A stretch of DNA of 64,000 bases, from NCBI GenBank assembly GCA_014549065.1, contig JACDOX010000004.1, positions 14,479,662 through 14,543,661 on the forward strand, given 5' to 3'. Made by a program: the position numbers and the translations under genes. This DNA comes from Cardinalis cardinalis. Lineage: Eukaryota; Chordata; Aves; Passeriformes; Cardinalidae. The notes beneath the pieces were generated by a model that saw only the letters and a program-made list of their open reading frames with translations, did not search any database and was not told where the DNA came from. Position 1 is the stretch's first letter. Each line of letters starts with the position of its first letter. Below, piece after piece: positions 36,001 through 49,530 of this stretch.

Positions 36001-38555
36001 CTTAACAGCTGCATGTGTCTGAACTGAACATCCACTCAGACAGCCATAAAAATTCCCTTCAGCAGACTGAGCATGGCCACACAACACAATGCTGCCTTGC
36101 AAATTCCCAAAGAAAATCCTAGTGAGCAGAAGAGCCATTTGAGACTCAAATTCAGGATTTCTGTGCCAGTGTCTGGACAATGTGATCATGCCCCTGCCAC
36201 AGCAACTTGGGTCAGCATTGCACTGACACCATGGCATTGTCCCCTGCCAGCTTATGTCCTGACTTAAGGCTGGCATGGAACAGCCACTTTCCCTTTGAGC
36301 TTCCTGCGCATTTTGAAGGAGTTTGACTTTTGTAACAAAGCTCACTTTCTAATCTCTCATTCCGGTCTTGAAGGTTGCACGGCAGCTGTGGTCTTTAAAC
36401 ATGCCTGATCAGCATTTTAGGCACAATCTTTCCTAGATATGACAGGAGTACCTGTTAAGGTTAATGGGCTTCACCAGCAGCCTAACTCAAAATTCCCATT
36501 CATAGTTGTTGGATACTTTTATTATTATTTTGATTAAGACTGAAAGTGAAACTTTCTACTGGCATACCAGAATCAAACCCATCACTTGTAAAGTAAACAG
36601 AGATTTNGAGTCCCAAATTATTGAATGAAGTTCTCCTCAGGGAAGTTTTCTTTGCCATTTCCTGAAAAATATGCCAAGTATCTTGTATGTTTTGCAGTGG
36701 ACGCCCTGTCCATGACGGATTTGTTATGACATGTTCTGAATTTTTCTGCATTTCTGCTGCTATCCATATAAAACGATCAACTTATTTTGCACAATGTAAC
36801 CACAAATAAAAGCAAAACCTATGCATTCTATAAATCATCTGACATTCCAACAGTGTGCTGTTTTCTGACTTTGGATGACTCATTGTCATATTCATTTGTT
36901 AGCTTGTTCATCTATTAAATGTAACACGCTCCATGACAGGTGACCCATTTAATTTTCAATNCTAATTATGTCTTTTTGGACCCTCCTAGTTCAATTTTTC
37001 TAGTCTTAGTGCCAAAGGTTAATGTCTTAAAATTAGATATCTAAACAGAAGTGGGACATAGACACTGCTAAATGAGTAAAGCAATTATAATTGTGCAGCT
37101 TTAAGCATTTCTTCTACTAACTTTCTATAAATAAAACTTTCCTCAAAGGTTTCAGCACAGATNAATTCTGAGCTAAGAGTAACTATAAAAGTTATTGTCA
37201 AATTCAACTAATTCTGGAGTTATGAGTAACAAGACAATTACCATAGAATTCTACAGAAATGCAAATTTTTTAGATATTTTGTTCAAGTTAGAATACCTGA
37301 CTGAGGTATTCTACACATACAGACACAGAATATAAGCACAAAGAACATTTTTATATCATATATTCTTGGTGATTATCACATCTTGAATAGCACGTATTGG
37401 TGGAATGTGATGCTATTACAAAACACTTTCATAGTGTTTAAGACTGTTGATATTTGGCAAGATCTATAATTGCATTAATGTTTTACAGTAATAGTATTGC
37501 ATTGATTTCTTTTTGGTATTTTTCTCTTCATTTTCAAACCTAAGGATCTACTACAACTTCTTTGCTATTTGTGTCCAACAGCTTTCAAGATCAGTGTGCC
37601 TTTCCTCTCATTCTACACGTTTGGTTTTCAGCTCTTCCACCCTCTCCCAAGGCCAGCGTAAACAAACAATTTCTGAGGCCATGGAGGCTGTGTAAAATGT
37701 CTGAATGACAAAGTAATGAACACTCTTTGTGACTGGAGTCAGCACAAGTGTTTATTGCTAAGCAACAAAGACTGATGTCAACGAGTTTTGCCAAATGCAG
37801 ATGGTGAGTAGGTTTGTTGGAAAAATGAAATCACTCTAACATAACTCTTTACAGCAGATACTAATATAATAGAAATATAATGCACTCAACTGGTCGGAGT
37901 GAAGTGCTCCACAGAGAGGAATGAGGTTAATTTAATAATACTTTCTGATGGCTCAGTCTGTGTATTATGGAATTGCTCATATGTGAAAATATTCCTAACC
38001 TACCTCAGCAAGATTAAGGAAGGAAAAACATCTGCAAAGCAGTCCTAAAGTGCCTGCGATCTCCAAAGCTGTGGTTCAGAATGTTGTTGTGAACAAAGGA
38101 AGGACACAATACACTGCACCTGGCTGCTCAGGAGGTGGTGTTTGGAATATGCAAATACAACATCACTGGACACTTCAGACTCTCACAGCATAAACAACTT
38201 TTAGTGCTGTTCAGCAAATGCCTTTGTATTGTCTCTCTGAACAACTTGCCAGGTGTGAANGGTGGGCTGAGATTGATGATTATGTCACTGTAAAACTGAA
38301 CCTCTTCCCTGAGGGGAATGTCCACCAAATTCTTTTTATCCTTGTTTGAGACCAGATCTGTCACAGTGGAGAACACACTCATTTATCTGCTTTGAGCACC
38401 TTCATGAAAACACAGAAATCTTCATGCACATCCTTTAGGCAGAGCTCAATATCAAAATCACATGCAATTTTCCTTCTTCCCGTAGACAGTGCCCAAAAGC
38501 AGAACATTAAACAGAATAGGTGGTAGTTAGCTCTTAAAGAATATGCAGGGCATTC
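33063..38555. other. Unannotated DNA, no gene seen
   Basis: About 5.5 kb without identified genes or transposons. T-runs lie near 33282-33291 and 33310-33321. The minus-strand frame 38382-38128 (84 codons) starts MSVFSTVTDLVSNKDKK and directly precedes the LTR, but matches no family I know. Confidence 0.5.
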
Positions 38556-38860
38556 TGTTCTGGTTCAGCCAAACTGCTAAAATAATTTACTATAACTAAC
38601 CCCTGGTGCAAGCCGCACCAGAAAGCAGCTACTCCTTTCCCTGGAAGTCCACACACCTTACTCACCCTTCCAAAACAACCTGCTTGTTTAGTTAGACAAA
38701 ACAATCCTTTTCCAGCCTGAGAACCAAGGACACAGTTGCAGCTTTAGGCTCAAGAAGTGTAAACAGCAGTGAATTGAGGAGAGCAATTTGGAGGATGGGA
38801 CTTCATAAACCTGAAGCTGTTATTGGATAATTGACCCCAAATATGTAAATGGACCAAAAC

Positions 38861-38869
38861 TTATAAAAG
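38861..38869 (+). promoter_or_regulatory. LTR TATA box
   Basis: TTATAAAAG inside the LTR lies about 108 bases upstream of its first AATAAA, the usual U3/R arrangement. It could still act as a promoter for neighbouring DNA, but nothing here shows that it does. Confidence 0.6.
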
Positions 38870-38968
38870 TGTGAAAACTCGTGACTGGCTGTCCATCCTG
38901 GATCCATCTTGGGCAGAGCCCCAGCTGGGCTATTGTGCTGCCCAAGGTGTATCCTTTNAAGGCCTTTC

Positions 38969-38984
38969 AATAAAAAGGAATAAA
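38969..38984 (+). terminator. LTR polyadenylation signals
   Basis: Two AATAAA hexamers ten bases apart, followed by CTTTATTCCTTTAACTCTGC. This is the R/U5 polyadenylation region of the LTR. Confidence 0.65.
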
Positions 38985-39040
38985 CTTTATTCCTTTAACT
39001 CTGCCCAGCCCCTGTTCCAGGTCAGCCTCTCTAGGNATCA

Positions 39041-42000
39041 CTTGAACTCAGCTTGGAAGTTCAGTTCTGCCACCCTTCTCCCAGATGCCAGTCACGTTCT
39101 GTATGAAGAGACTCAATGTTCAGCCTAGAATTTCTGTTAATTCCCTAAACTGGGTGGTACAGAAAGACAGGCACATTCCCATGTTCTCAGCCTCCACAGC
39201 GAGTGAGTCACCCTTGCTGGCCTGCACCAATCCTTACGTTGGTGCAGAGCCTGGAATAGTAGCCTGTAGTAGGACAAGCACATACAGCAGTGTGGTGATG
39301 GCAATAAAGTAAATACACACACACGCACACACACAAATCCAACCCTACTTCTTGTTGTAGAAAGTGCCTTAATTTGCTTCAAAGTAAAGATGTTGCACCT
39401 CAGGCAACTCATTAAACAAGTCTCCTGCGTCTGAATGAAAAATGTAACATGCATGAAAATTACTATCTTAACTTGAGTGAAAGAAAGATCAGCCAGAGCT
39501 CATGTGGGACTCAGCTGGGAAAAATTATTTTACTTGCAGCTATTTTTATTTCTTTTAGCTGTGTTAGACAACCAGTTGAATTATACTGTACAGTTACAAC
39601 AGAAAGACATGAGTGGCCGCTTAGAACTAGGTAAAGTCACCTAAAAAAAGACATTAATNCCATTTTGAACAGTGATTGCATTTGGAAGAGATTTTGGGAC
39701 ATGCTGTAATTTTTGTTCCTTGCTTTACTGTTATTACACATTGTAAGCATCTTGGGCTTTTTCAGGAGTTTGGATCTAGTTTTTCAAGGTCAGTTGCTCT
39801 GCTTACAAATGTTCATAAACAGGAGAGAATAAGTGACATTACAGGACTTGGGTTATTCAAAAATGGTTCATTTTTGCAGTTCATTGCTGAACATTTGACC
39901 ACATGGCTTCTGGTGTCTCATCAGGCAAGCAAAAATGGTGAAGTGATAAAAGTGGTAGTGACAAATGCAAAGCAACTCAACCTCTGAATTGCCTTCTTGG
40001 TTTTCAGAGGTTTAAAGATATGTTCAGGAATACTGAGTCATTCAAATATTCAGGATATTGTGAGAAATATCAGTTAAGCAATGGAACTTTAATTTAATTT
40101 CAGCTCTTTGATAAAAAATTTCTTTATGAATTTGTTTGGACTAGGGGAAAAGCTCCCATTTTTTCAGTCCTAGCCACTATGCTTTTTCTCTTGATCACCA
40201 GGCACGTACACAAAGCCACAAAATTCTGTTTTCTCCATTTGTAATGCACTGCTGAAATATCTACACTCATGTTATTTAGCTTTAAAAGCTATTAATGCAC
40301 TTGGTGAAGACAAAAAGTGAAATATGAAATCTTGTCAAGCCTACTGGAAGCTGTAGTTAGTCTTTTTTAATAAATGTTTTTCAGAAACTCCATTTTGTCT
40401 ATGATAAATGCACTTTTTCAAGTATAGCACTGTAGATTTAGTATTGAGAAAAATCTGTTTACAGCTGCTGAATTCTGAACTTTTTACTTAACTGCAGAAC
40501 ACCCAGAGTATACACAAAGACGTCATAAACTTTCCAAGCCCATCAAAGTTGTTTGCCCTTGAACTGCTCAGACCATCTGTAGATGTGAGAGGACACCGCC
40601 TTTTTCATGTCCATTCTGCTGAGCCTGGCAACAAGGGCTTGAATTAGTCTCAAAATATGACAGTGGGAATTAAACATTTAGCATTGTGGGCTTGGATGTT
40701 GAATTCCCACATGCCACCTGAGTCCCTAGACTGTAGAGCGTCCTTTGACACAACAAGTAGGTGCTGGCTGTTCATAAGTAAAGGAGTGACTNCACCAAAG
40801 CTCTGGAGACCCCAGTCACCACCAATCCTGAGTGTCTGCATTTGGCAGGGGTGGGGGCACGTGCTCAAAACCCTGAAACAGGCCTGAGCCTCAACTTCCT
40901 AAACCCCAGACAATTTCTGCAGCCATGGGGCTCCATGAAATGGTTTCTCACCCAGCATNTCTCTGGTTTCAGCTATCACTGTGAGAGGGCTGCAAGCCAA
41001 AGGGACTCTCAGTATGGGGCAAACTCTTTGAAGCTACGTGCTCAGGAAGTCTGTTGTCACACAGAGTGCCCCATAAAGTCCTGCTGACTATAGTCCTTCT
41101 CCAAAATAGGTTTATTGAAGTAAGTGCAGAGTGTTTTAAGCTACCTTTTTTCCNAGGCACATTCTCCTATAATTTGAAGCCCGTATCTCATGCATATTGG
41201 TTGTAAGATCATTATCAAAGAACCTTAACAGCTTTATGGAATATAGAAATTTGCTGTCATTGTGCTCTGAATTCTGAAAAAATGGACCTCATTCCAGCTT
41301 TTCAAAAGGCAAACCCTGCAGTCCTTGGAAACCATTTGAAATTAAAATTACTATACTAGTATTATTATTGTTACTATTGCTATTCCTTCTACTATATTAA
41401 ATAGACTTCAGAAATCAAGAGGTAAGTCGAGATGAATAACCAGTCTCAATTTACTAACTTTCCAAACCTAACACAGAACCAAGGTCTTTTTAATTGCAAC
41501 TACCCATAGGATTAGTTGCANTTTGAACAACACTGTAGATCAGGCAACTCTTGTCTAATCAGGTCCCTTTGTATTTCTGTGGTAATATTGCCCCACAGCT
41601 AATGATGTCTCAGCAGACACTACAGCTCTCTTTCAACCAAAAGCAAACATTGTGAAGGCCATTTGAAAATCAAATCTTACCCTCTGTGTAAGGGAGAGTC
41701 TGAAAAATACTACTAAGTACAGAAAGAGTAATGCAAGTAAAAAGTATTGCAAGGAATATATTTCTTAGGTGTTAATTGAGAACAATGTTGGTATATTATA
41801 GTATCCTTATAATAATCTAATACATTAAAAGACATTAAAATGTTATGAGCTATTAAAGCTCTGACACTGATTTAATATAAGTATCTTTTGGCTGCCAGCC
41901 AGTATTGTTTAAAAGCTGCACAATTATCCTGTTCTGGTAGGAAGATAGAAAAGTTTGAAAGCTTTATTTTATTCTCTTTTTTTGACGGGTCTTACCTCCT

Positions 42001-43036
42001 ATAACATTAATAAGGGTCTGCAATACAAACTGTATGGTTGCAAAACACGAATACATGGAGAAAACAGAGAAGATAATTTGAGAATAAAGCTGTTCGCTGC
42101 TCCTGACTGTGGCCTCAGAAGCCTTCTGGTAAATCTGACTTTAAAATTCAAACTTTTAGCTATATCAGAATACATCAAATGAAGTGCATTTATTTGGCTC
42201 CTTGGATGTGCTGTATATTGAAATGTCTGGTAACTCAATAACAAATTCATATCTTGTCTTTTTAGAGAGATGCAGGAAAATAACAGGCCTCAAAGGAACT
42301 ACCTTTCAGAACAAACATGTTCTCTCATTGTTTACTTAGAGAAGAAAACAAGGAAAATTAAGTAAAAGCAGATGGCATTTTATGTCAGAAAACCATCTCA
42401 CAGAATCATGTCACCTAAAAGCTCAATAACTCAGTTATATCTGCTACAGAATTTACGTTTGCTATTAGGCCCATGAGATCCTGTACCTATTGCTGTGAAA
42501 GGTTTGACGGAAATGAAGTCAGGATGTCACAAAAAAATGGAAGACATTTAATAATCTGTCACGACAAATATTTCCCACCATTTCTTATTGAAATCTTGCT
42601 TGACAGAGATCTAGAGATCCTCTTTGACACTGAAGTCAACTTCTGAAGGAAATAAAATACCATAAACAGAGAAGGATGGCAGTATTGATCTTTATGGTGA
42701 TGAAAATTAGGATACTNAAATGCCAGATATACTGAAATGCCAAAATTTTGATTGACTTTAAAAAACTTATTCTGGGGCTTAAAAACTTTTTAATTGAATC
42801 ACATAAAAAGGTCAAGAGAATTTAGGTGCTCTTTAAAAAAAAAGGACAAAAATTGTCAATGGGTCTTTTATATCTCCCCAAGATTCAGCCTTTAAAAATA
42901 TGCACCTTTTTTAATAATTAGACAGCTATATCATACTTTTATATGTTATTTGCATGCTGACAGTCACAATTGGGTCTAAAGTTAATCTGTGTGTGCATAT
43001 CCATGATTTTTCTGTGTGTCTTCTCTACTTTTTCAG
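39041..43036. other. Unannotated DNA with (AC)n and imperfect (ATT)n
   Basis: No gene identified. It holds the (AC)n tract at 39315-39335 and an imperfect ATT/ACT-rich stretch at about 41351-41399. No retroviral internal sequence follows the LTR. Confidence 0.5.
39315..39335. repeat. (AC)n microsatellite
   Basis: Twenty-one bases of alternating AC with one G interruption in the middle. Confidence 0.95.
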
Positions 43037-43208
43037 CCTGCAGAACTTGGTCCCTCCGAAGGTGGAACACAGGTCTGCCCTTGCTGCAAGAAACAGAGAG
43101 AGAGGAGCCAGATTTCCCACTGCTGCAGGAAGGAGGTCCCATGAAATCACCACCAGGCTTTCCCTGATCCAGCAAACAGCTGGATTTGCAAAGCTTCAGG
43201 GCAGATGA
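43037..43208 (+). other. Candidate 3' exon, unknown gene
   Basis: A strong acceptor (GTGTCTTCTCTACTTTTTCAG ending at 43036, with pyrimidines extending upstream) precedes a locally GC-richer block open in all three frames for some distance. One frame reads 35 codons to TGA at 43142-43144 and includes GTQVCPCCKKQRERSQ then ISHCCRKEVP, a paired-cysteine pattern. Another reads 56 codons to TGA at 43206-43208, starting LQNLVPPKVEHRSALAARN. I cannot choose between them and recognise neither. The acceptor is good, but no upstream exon is known. Confidence 0.15.
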
Positions 43209-46200
43209 AAGGGGCAGATGGGCTGTGGTCGTTCAACTCAGCTGGCACTGCCCATAGTTGGAGTGGTCCCTGCTGGCAAATGGGGACTCTGAGTACTTTG
43301 CTACACAGTTCTTCTAGTTCTTGCAGAAATAGACTCAGTACTTCATGAAGAAGACAAATAATCTATTGTTGCACTACTTACATTGCAGTCATTGGGAAGA
43401 CTATAAAGAAACAATCTCGGGAACTTCAGCTCAGGAAAGACCCAGAGAAATTTGAGGGTTTTATCTAAAACCAGCATGTCTGAAGAGTGATGTGCTGGGG
43501 TGCAGTTTGTTCAGAAAAGATATATTTTTTTCCACTGACATTAGAAAAAAAAAAATCTGGAGGAAAAAACCCAGAATCTTAATACTCTTTTAATAATCTG
43601 AACTTTGGTATGACAATAGAACAGCACATAGATGATGGTGCAAAGCTTTTAACAATGTCACAAAACTACCAGCACAAAAAACCCCGAGCAACTCTATTAA
43701 CAATAAGCACTACTCAGTGCAATAGTTCCAGCAACACATTTACTGAATTGCATGCTTGCTAATTTTGAAAAACATCTCCACATGAGACAAGAATAAAACA
43801 TGGCATAAAGTACACAGTTTATACGAAAAAGAGAGGACTAGCTGCTTCTATGCTTGCCTGAGACTGTCTCAGCTAACTAAGCTCAGCAAGATGTTATAAT
43901 ATTGGTTACTGAGGCTGGTTATGGCTTACATATTGATATAAATTNATTTCTGAATTTCCCACTCTGTTTATGGGGTCACAATAGCTAGTTACCTGCCTTC
44001 ACAGAGTCACTGGAATAACAAAACCTCTGAAGCCCATCACCACTCTCTATCCTTCTTGGAAGTAACTGTAATGGGAGACTGCCACACATGGTTAGTAAGA
44101 AGCTTGTTGGGATCACATCACCCCACAGTGATTATTCACCATTGTGTCTGCTTTCAGTCAAGCATTAATCATGGTTAGATATTTGTATTGGAAATTTTTG
44201 ACATGTACCTAATGTTAGAGAATTTAAAGTAAGCTTACAATAATTTCACCATGTTAGAGTCAAAAAGGGAGGAGGAAAGGAGAAAGCTTTCTCAGCTCAT
44301 AGAAGTTATTAATTAGCTAGTCAAGGACTTTGTTCTAGCAAGAGACATTTGCATCTCCAAGGAGCTGAAGTAAAAATACTTATTTTAATTGAGAAGAATG
44401 ATCAGATGGTTTCTTTGATAATGAAGCAAAAGTATAAGTTTCAGGAATATTAGATTTATCGGGGCTCCAGATAAATTTCTTGTAAGAGACAAAACTTTGT
44501 CCAAAGGGAGTGAAAATAAAAGTATATACCACTTCTCAGGGTATGCTGAAGGCCTGCTCTGCTGGACATGCCCTGAACATGCTCCAGCTCTGTTTTGGGA
44601 GACGTATGAACCACTCTGGTCCCCTTGGAAGTCATGGGGATGTCCCCTTAGGCTCAGAGAGATCAGGCTGTTCCGGAGGACGGTACAGAAAAGGTCACCA
44701 AAAAGACAACAGTACCACAGACTTTAGCATTTGCATGTCTAGGACCTTGTAAAACCTCCAGATTTATNCATCTACTGAGAAAAGATAGTTTGTGGCATAG
44801 AAAATACTGTTGGTGTGAGAAAAAGCCTACTTCCTGAGCAGCAGCCACCAGCCCCATTCTTCCTGTCTGCCAGGAGCAGGAGCAGCAAACCCCAGAGCTG
44901 TCTTGCTACCACTGCTCAAGCTCCGCCTGACTTCCACAGTGGAAGAAACCAGGCTCCAGTCGCTCAGCCTTACGATGTCAAAATTAACATCTGCCTACTC
45001 CACTAATGAGCCTTGAGCTGGTGATTGAAAATGTATTGGCATCCCCAGTTTCTCATTAAAAAGGCTGCTTTTTCAGATATTAAACCCTTTATGCAGCTCT
45101 TGTTTGAATTTTCTTCAGTTCTTCATCGTGCTTTCAAGCTGCAGCCAGTCTTCCAGTAGCAGCATTGCTAAATCTGCAGACAGGTTCCTTACTGTCCCTC
45201 TGTCTCTCTGCCCATAAAAACAAGGAGACTTTGCCTTCATCTTAAAAGAGTATTAACCCCTTTTTGTTTGGATTCAGTAAGGGCAATCAGGCTTATTTTG
45301 ATAATTTATTGATATATCACTTTCTTAAATGCCACCTTAGTCTGTGTGTGGATGTGTCCTATTTAAAAAGTCTTTTGTGTTTGTTTTGTTCTGGTGAGGC
45401 GAATGCTGCCAATCCCTTCTACCAGAGAGACAAAGAAGCAGCTTGCAGAGGGAAGAGCAAAGCAGTGCAAAGGCTCAGCAGCCTCAAAGTGGGGCTGGCT
45501 GGCTCCACAACATAGACACCAGTCACAGAGATTGTTGCAGAGTCCATGAGAATAACAGCTCAGCCACTGCAATGCTGCTTGCTAACTCAAGTATGGTCCA
45601 GAACTCCATCCCATCTAAATAAAAATGCAACCATTTATAGTGGGGGCAAGAATATAAACTGTGTCAAGAATCCTCTTTATTTGTAGTTATATCAATAGCT
45701 AAGAGATAACATACCAGGAGGCAGAGCTTGAGAATATGGTTCTTAGGGTTGAGATCAATAAAGCATGTGCATGGCAAATAGTGCTGTCTGTGGAGATCTC
45801 AGCTTCAATGCTTCCTCTGAGAGCTGAGAGATGCTCCAGAATATCTTGGGAGTCAAAAGCAGAAAAAGGTAACAAAGCAGGGGGGAGGATAGAGATGGTT
45901 AAAAGCAATTAGGAACTTCCCTGCTATTCAGAAACTTGACAAAAGTTTCTTGGAGCNCAGCAAAACTCCCAGTAGGAACTGCTCTTTTCTAGCTGGGAAT
46001 GGATTTCTGAAAAGTTGAATAGCTCTGTAAAGCTGGCTGCACAAGGTCAGAGGAATAAGAAATATCTCTAAGGAGGGCCCTGATGTTCTGTCTTATCTTT
46101 ACTTGCTGTGCTTTGTGCCCAGGCAGTGTCTTCCCAAAACACTGCATGACAACCCCGGAAAAGCAGCTCTGAAGATGATAGGAAGGATGTGCTTTTGGAG

Positions 46201-48499
46201 CTCTACTGACACATGCTGAATTCAGCATCTGCAGATAGCTTTTTTAATCCCCTCCAGCTAATTATCCATGATTTCTAAATTTAATCACCATCAAATATTT
46301 TCATATTTTGATTAGCTCTCCTTCAAAATAATTTAAATTAGAAGTGAACCTAAACATGTACCCTGGGGACCTGAGCAGGTGTCCTCCTAGAGAAATGGTT
46401 TAAGAATAACCTACCTCGGTGATTTAAGCTGACCCAGATGACTTTCTGCTGAAATAGGCACTGACATTGTCTGTTCTGGCATCTTGACTTTAGGGAAGTC
46501 AACTTTTCCTGAGGGCAGTACTTCCTCCAGTGTTTCAAAAAGATCCCCAGGAGAGATGCCTCATTGAGTGCTCTGACGTAAGATATAACTTTTTTACAGT
46601 CAGCCACNGCTTAAGTGAAAATCAGTTTAAAAAAAAAATCAAGTAAATAAAAAACTCTGGAAAGTCTTATGTCTAGATCCTGANACACAGGACCTGAGGA
46701 CCAGAAGCATACATAGGATTGGACAGCCAAGTAATTCAAAGTCTGTACTTGTAAAATATTTGGAGTGAGAGGCCTCAAAACCAGTGTTTTAATCCTTTGA
46801 AACCTGGTTTATAGCTCTACTGTCTTTGTTAGGGATGTTTTAAAATATTACCATCTTACGCTATAAACTTGGTTTGTTACACTGAAAACAGACACGCTCN
46901 TATTCCTTCAAATCAGAAACAGGATTTGGCCATTTATATCTCTATAGACANGGTTCTATGCAGGAAATTGGTTATTAAATGAGTAACATTGATTTAGGAT
47001 GCCAGTTGTTCTTTGTGGTTGGGTCATGTATCATATGGAGCTGACATCCAGTTTCCAATTCACTTGGCTGCTCCTCCTTACGCACTTGCAGCACATTTGG
47101 ATGTCAGACAGGGCCAGATTGTTTTTAGAAATAGTGGTGAAGAAGGTGTGTGAGTAACCCTGCTCTCATCCCCATTAACAGTCAGACAAAGCAGCAGTCT
47201 AGGTCGCAGTCCTCCAGAGGGACTGGGCAGGAATAGGCACCATGTGATGCCCTTTCATCTCCTGAGCCCCCAGATGCTGTGGCTCAGATGATCAGCTGCA
47301 GATCTGTGCTGCCCACCCCAGCAGGTGCAGCTGGCAGGCAATGCAAATCTTCCCCAAAGAGAAAGCACAACAATGTGTTCATCTCCTTGGCAGGCAGAGG
47401 CTGCAGGAGGAACCTCTGCNCAGGCTAGTGCTGATGAGCCATGAAGCTGTAGATCTCTGTAGCTGGGGTGATAATTTCAAAGGGTTTCATAAAACAATAT
47501 TTTTTTTTGTGACAATACATTTATACTCAGTAAACACAAACCAGAGAAATGGTAGTGTGTCCATTCAAAATAAAAAAAAAAAAGCCAACAAAAAACCATC
47601 ACTGAGAATCACTGAGCTTGGACACCTCTCAGAGCAGAAAAGCATTTCATTCTTTCGTGACTTCAATTCAAAAAGAAGAAAAGGTATTGCAGCATTCCTG
47701 ACACTACTGAACTTTCCGAACAAGCGATCAATAGGATTTCAGACAGCTTCCCTGCCAATCTGATGCCGCTGGGGAAGGAGGAAGGACNGCTGTTCCCACA
47801 GGCCTTTGACCCTACACTGAAGTTCAGGAGCACAAGGGCTGAGTCTGCTTTTCCCATTCCCAGAGGCCTCTCTGCCCCAGCACAAGATGGTCCCTTTCTG
47901 CACACTGCTCCTCTGTAATCCCTCTGCTCTCTGCAGGGGAGAGGGGAGCGTGCTATCAGGAGCAAAGGGGAACAACAGCCTTTGCTGGCAGCCTCGTGGA
48001 GCAGAGAGGCCCTGCAGATACTGCTGACCCATCTCTGTCAGTGTAGGAGAGTGGCAGTGATTGTAAAAGGTTCTGTCTGTGCAGAACAGGGCACAAGGCT
48101 GTCATTGCAGACACCCAAACCACAGCAGTATTGCAGCACAGCTCTGCAGCTGTCTGAAGGCCCATGCCGTTGACACTATGGTCCTACATTCATCACCCAG
48201 CATTGAGGCCACATCTAGAAGNTGTCACTGATCAAATTATATAATGGAACTTGAGAGATTAAAGATTTATGTAAAAATGTTAATTTTGAAGCTACTCTGT
48301 GCAGATGACAGCACATATGGATATAAGGTAGACAGTTTCTTGAGGTACGAAACAGATTTTNGGTAGCCTCACTATCAGGTATATTAGAGCAGTATCTAAG
48401 ATCTCCATTTAAGAGACACACATGCATAAGGAAAGAGACCTTTGCCAAACAAGCACATGTGCAACAGAGATAGGACAGAATAACAATGTGCTGTTGCCT
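43209..48499. other. Unannotated DNA, no gene seen
   Basis: About 5.3 kb without recognised genes or transposons. Mildly GC-richer patches occur near 44560-44700 and 47200-48170, with antisense-overlapping frames that look like chance. A-runs and T-runs lie near 47500-47516 and 47569-47583. Confidence 0.5.
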
Positions 48500-49530
48500 C
48501 TAATGCTTTAATCACTTTCATTTTAGGGAAACTCACTCTTTACTCCAACATTTTCATCATTAGTGTACCATTATCTTTCAGTGCTGTCTACAATATCTAG
48601 ATGAGACTCCTCTTCCATACAAATTAATTTGTGCCTTTTGTGTTCCTTTCAAAACCCTTTTGAGACAACCTCTAATCATTTTCTTGATCAAATGGCAAAC
48701 CTGGTGTTTAACCCACCCTATTACTGTCTTCTTCTTAGCAGCAGAATATTCTCACTTGATGTCTGTAACTTAATCTTCACACAGTTAACCTTCTCCCTCT
48801 GCAATTGCTCCTGTAGCAGAGTTCTGAAGGTGCTTATTCATCTTCTCCATGACCCAGCACTCAGCAGAAACTTTGCAGCCTTATTCCCTCTATGCTTTTT
48901 GCCCATAAATAAGCCATACTGGTAAATAAAAAATCATCTGTCATTTTTAGGTCAGTGACCAACAGATTTATTACCCATCCATTGACATGTCTCACTTAAC
49001 TTAAGCTAAACTAATAGTCTGCTGCACTGACATTTCCTCTTAGTGCTCTGACTTAAGACTTTAAGATTAAGTGCAAAATGTTCAAAGCCAAATCCTGTCT
49101 TTCTTCCCATTACCTTTAGCCTTACCACTGGAAAATACCANAAAGACTTATGATTGTGAATAATCTTAGATGCGACCTCCTTATCCATGTCTACCTTTCA
49201 ATTCTCACCGCATAACACTTCTTCACAGCAGAAACTTACAACCACATCACTCACTCTCTCATTACTTGCTTCCCACAATATTCATTTCCCTGCCTTTGAC
49301 AAATACCATCTTGCCTCGCTTCTAGCCTGTCAGCAGCAAAGTTAGTTTTCTTAGCTCATTGTTTTGACTGTACCATTCTTCTCCTTGTATTCTGTAACAA
49401 CAAACATAATCTGCTCACAGTGCTTTCAAGGCTCTGTGACTGATCTATCCTCTCCCGTTTACTGCATTGCCACATTTAAAGGCCACATTCATGCGATCAA
49501 CTTCCCCACAGATTCTTGCCCCCCCCCTAC
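48500..49530. other. C+T-rich, strand-asymmetric kilobase; possible ancient repeat
   Basis: For about 1 kb the plus strand is visibly rich in C and T, for example CTTCTTCTTAGCAGC, CTTCTCCCTCTGC and CACTCACTCTCTC. It ends at a nine-C run at about 49519-49527. The composition and phrases such as GATTAAGTGCAAAATGTTCA remind me of very old LINE or DNA-transposon remnants, but I cannot assign a family. A 119-codon plus-strand frame at 49364-49723 begins within it and has no known domain. Confidence 0.35.

Larger units (their letters stand above)
38556..39040 (+). mobile_element. Solo LTR of an endogenous retrovirus (ERVL-like)
   Basis: A roughly 485-base long terminal repeat in plus orientation. 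It begins near TGTTCTGGTTCAGCCAAACT and ends near CTCTCTAGGNATCA. It has a TATA box (TTATAAAAG at 38861-38869), then GCTGTCCATCCTGGATCCAT and CTTGGGCAGAGCCCCAGCTG. Two AATAAA signals follow at 38969-38974 and 38979-38984, with a U/GU-rich part after them. I recognise this layout from avian ERVL-class LTRs. No primer-binding site, gag, pol or second LTR is seen on either side, so it is a solo LTR left by recombination. I could not see a clean target-site duplication, so both borders are approximate. Confidence 0.85.

Noticed and set aside
38128..38382. 84-codon minus-strand frame beside the LTR, considered as a retroviral gene remnant
   Set aside because: It shows no retroviral motif that I recognise, and lies on the opposite strand outside the LTR.
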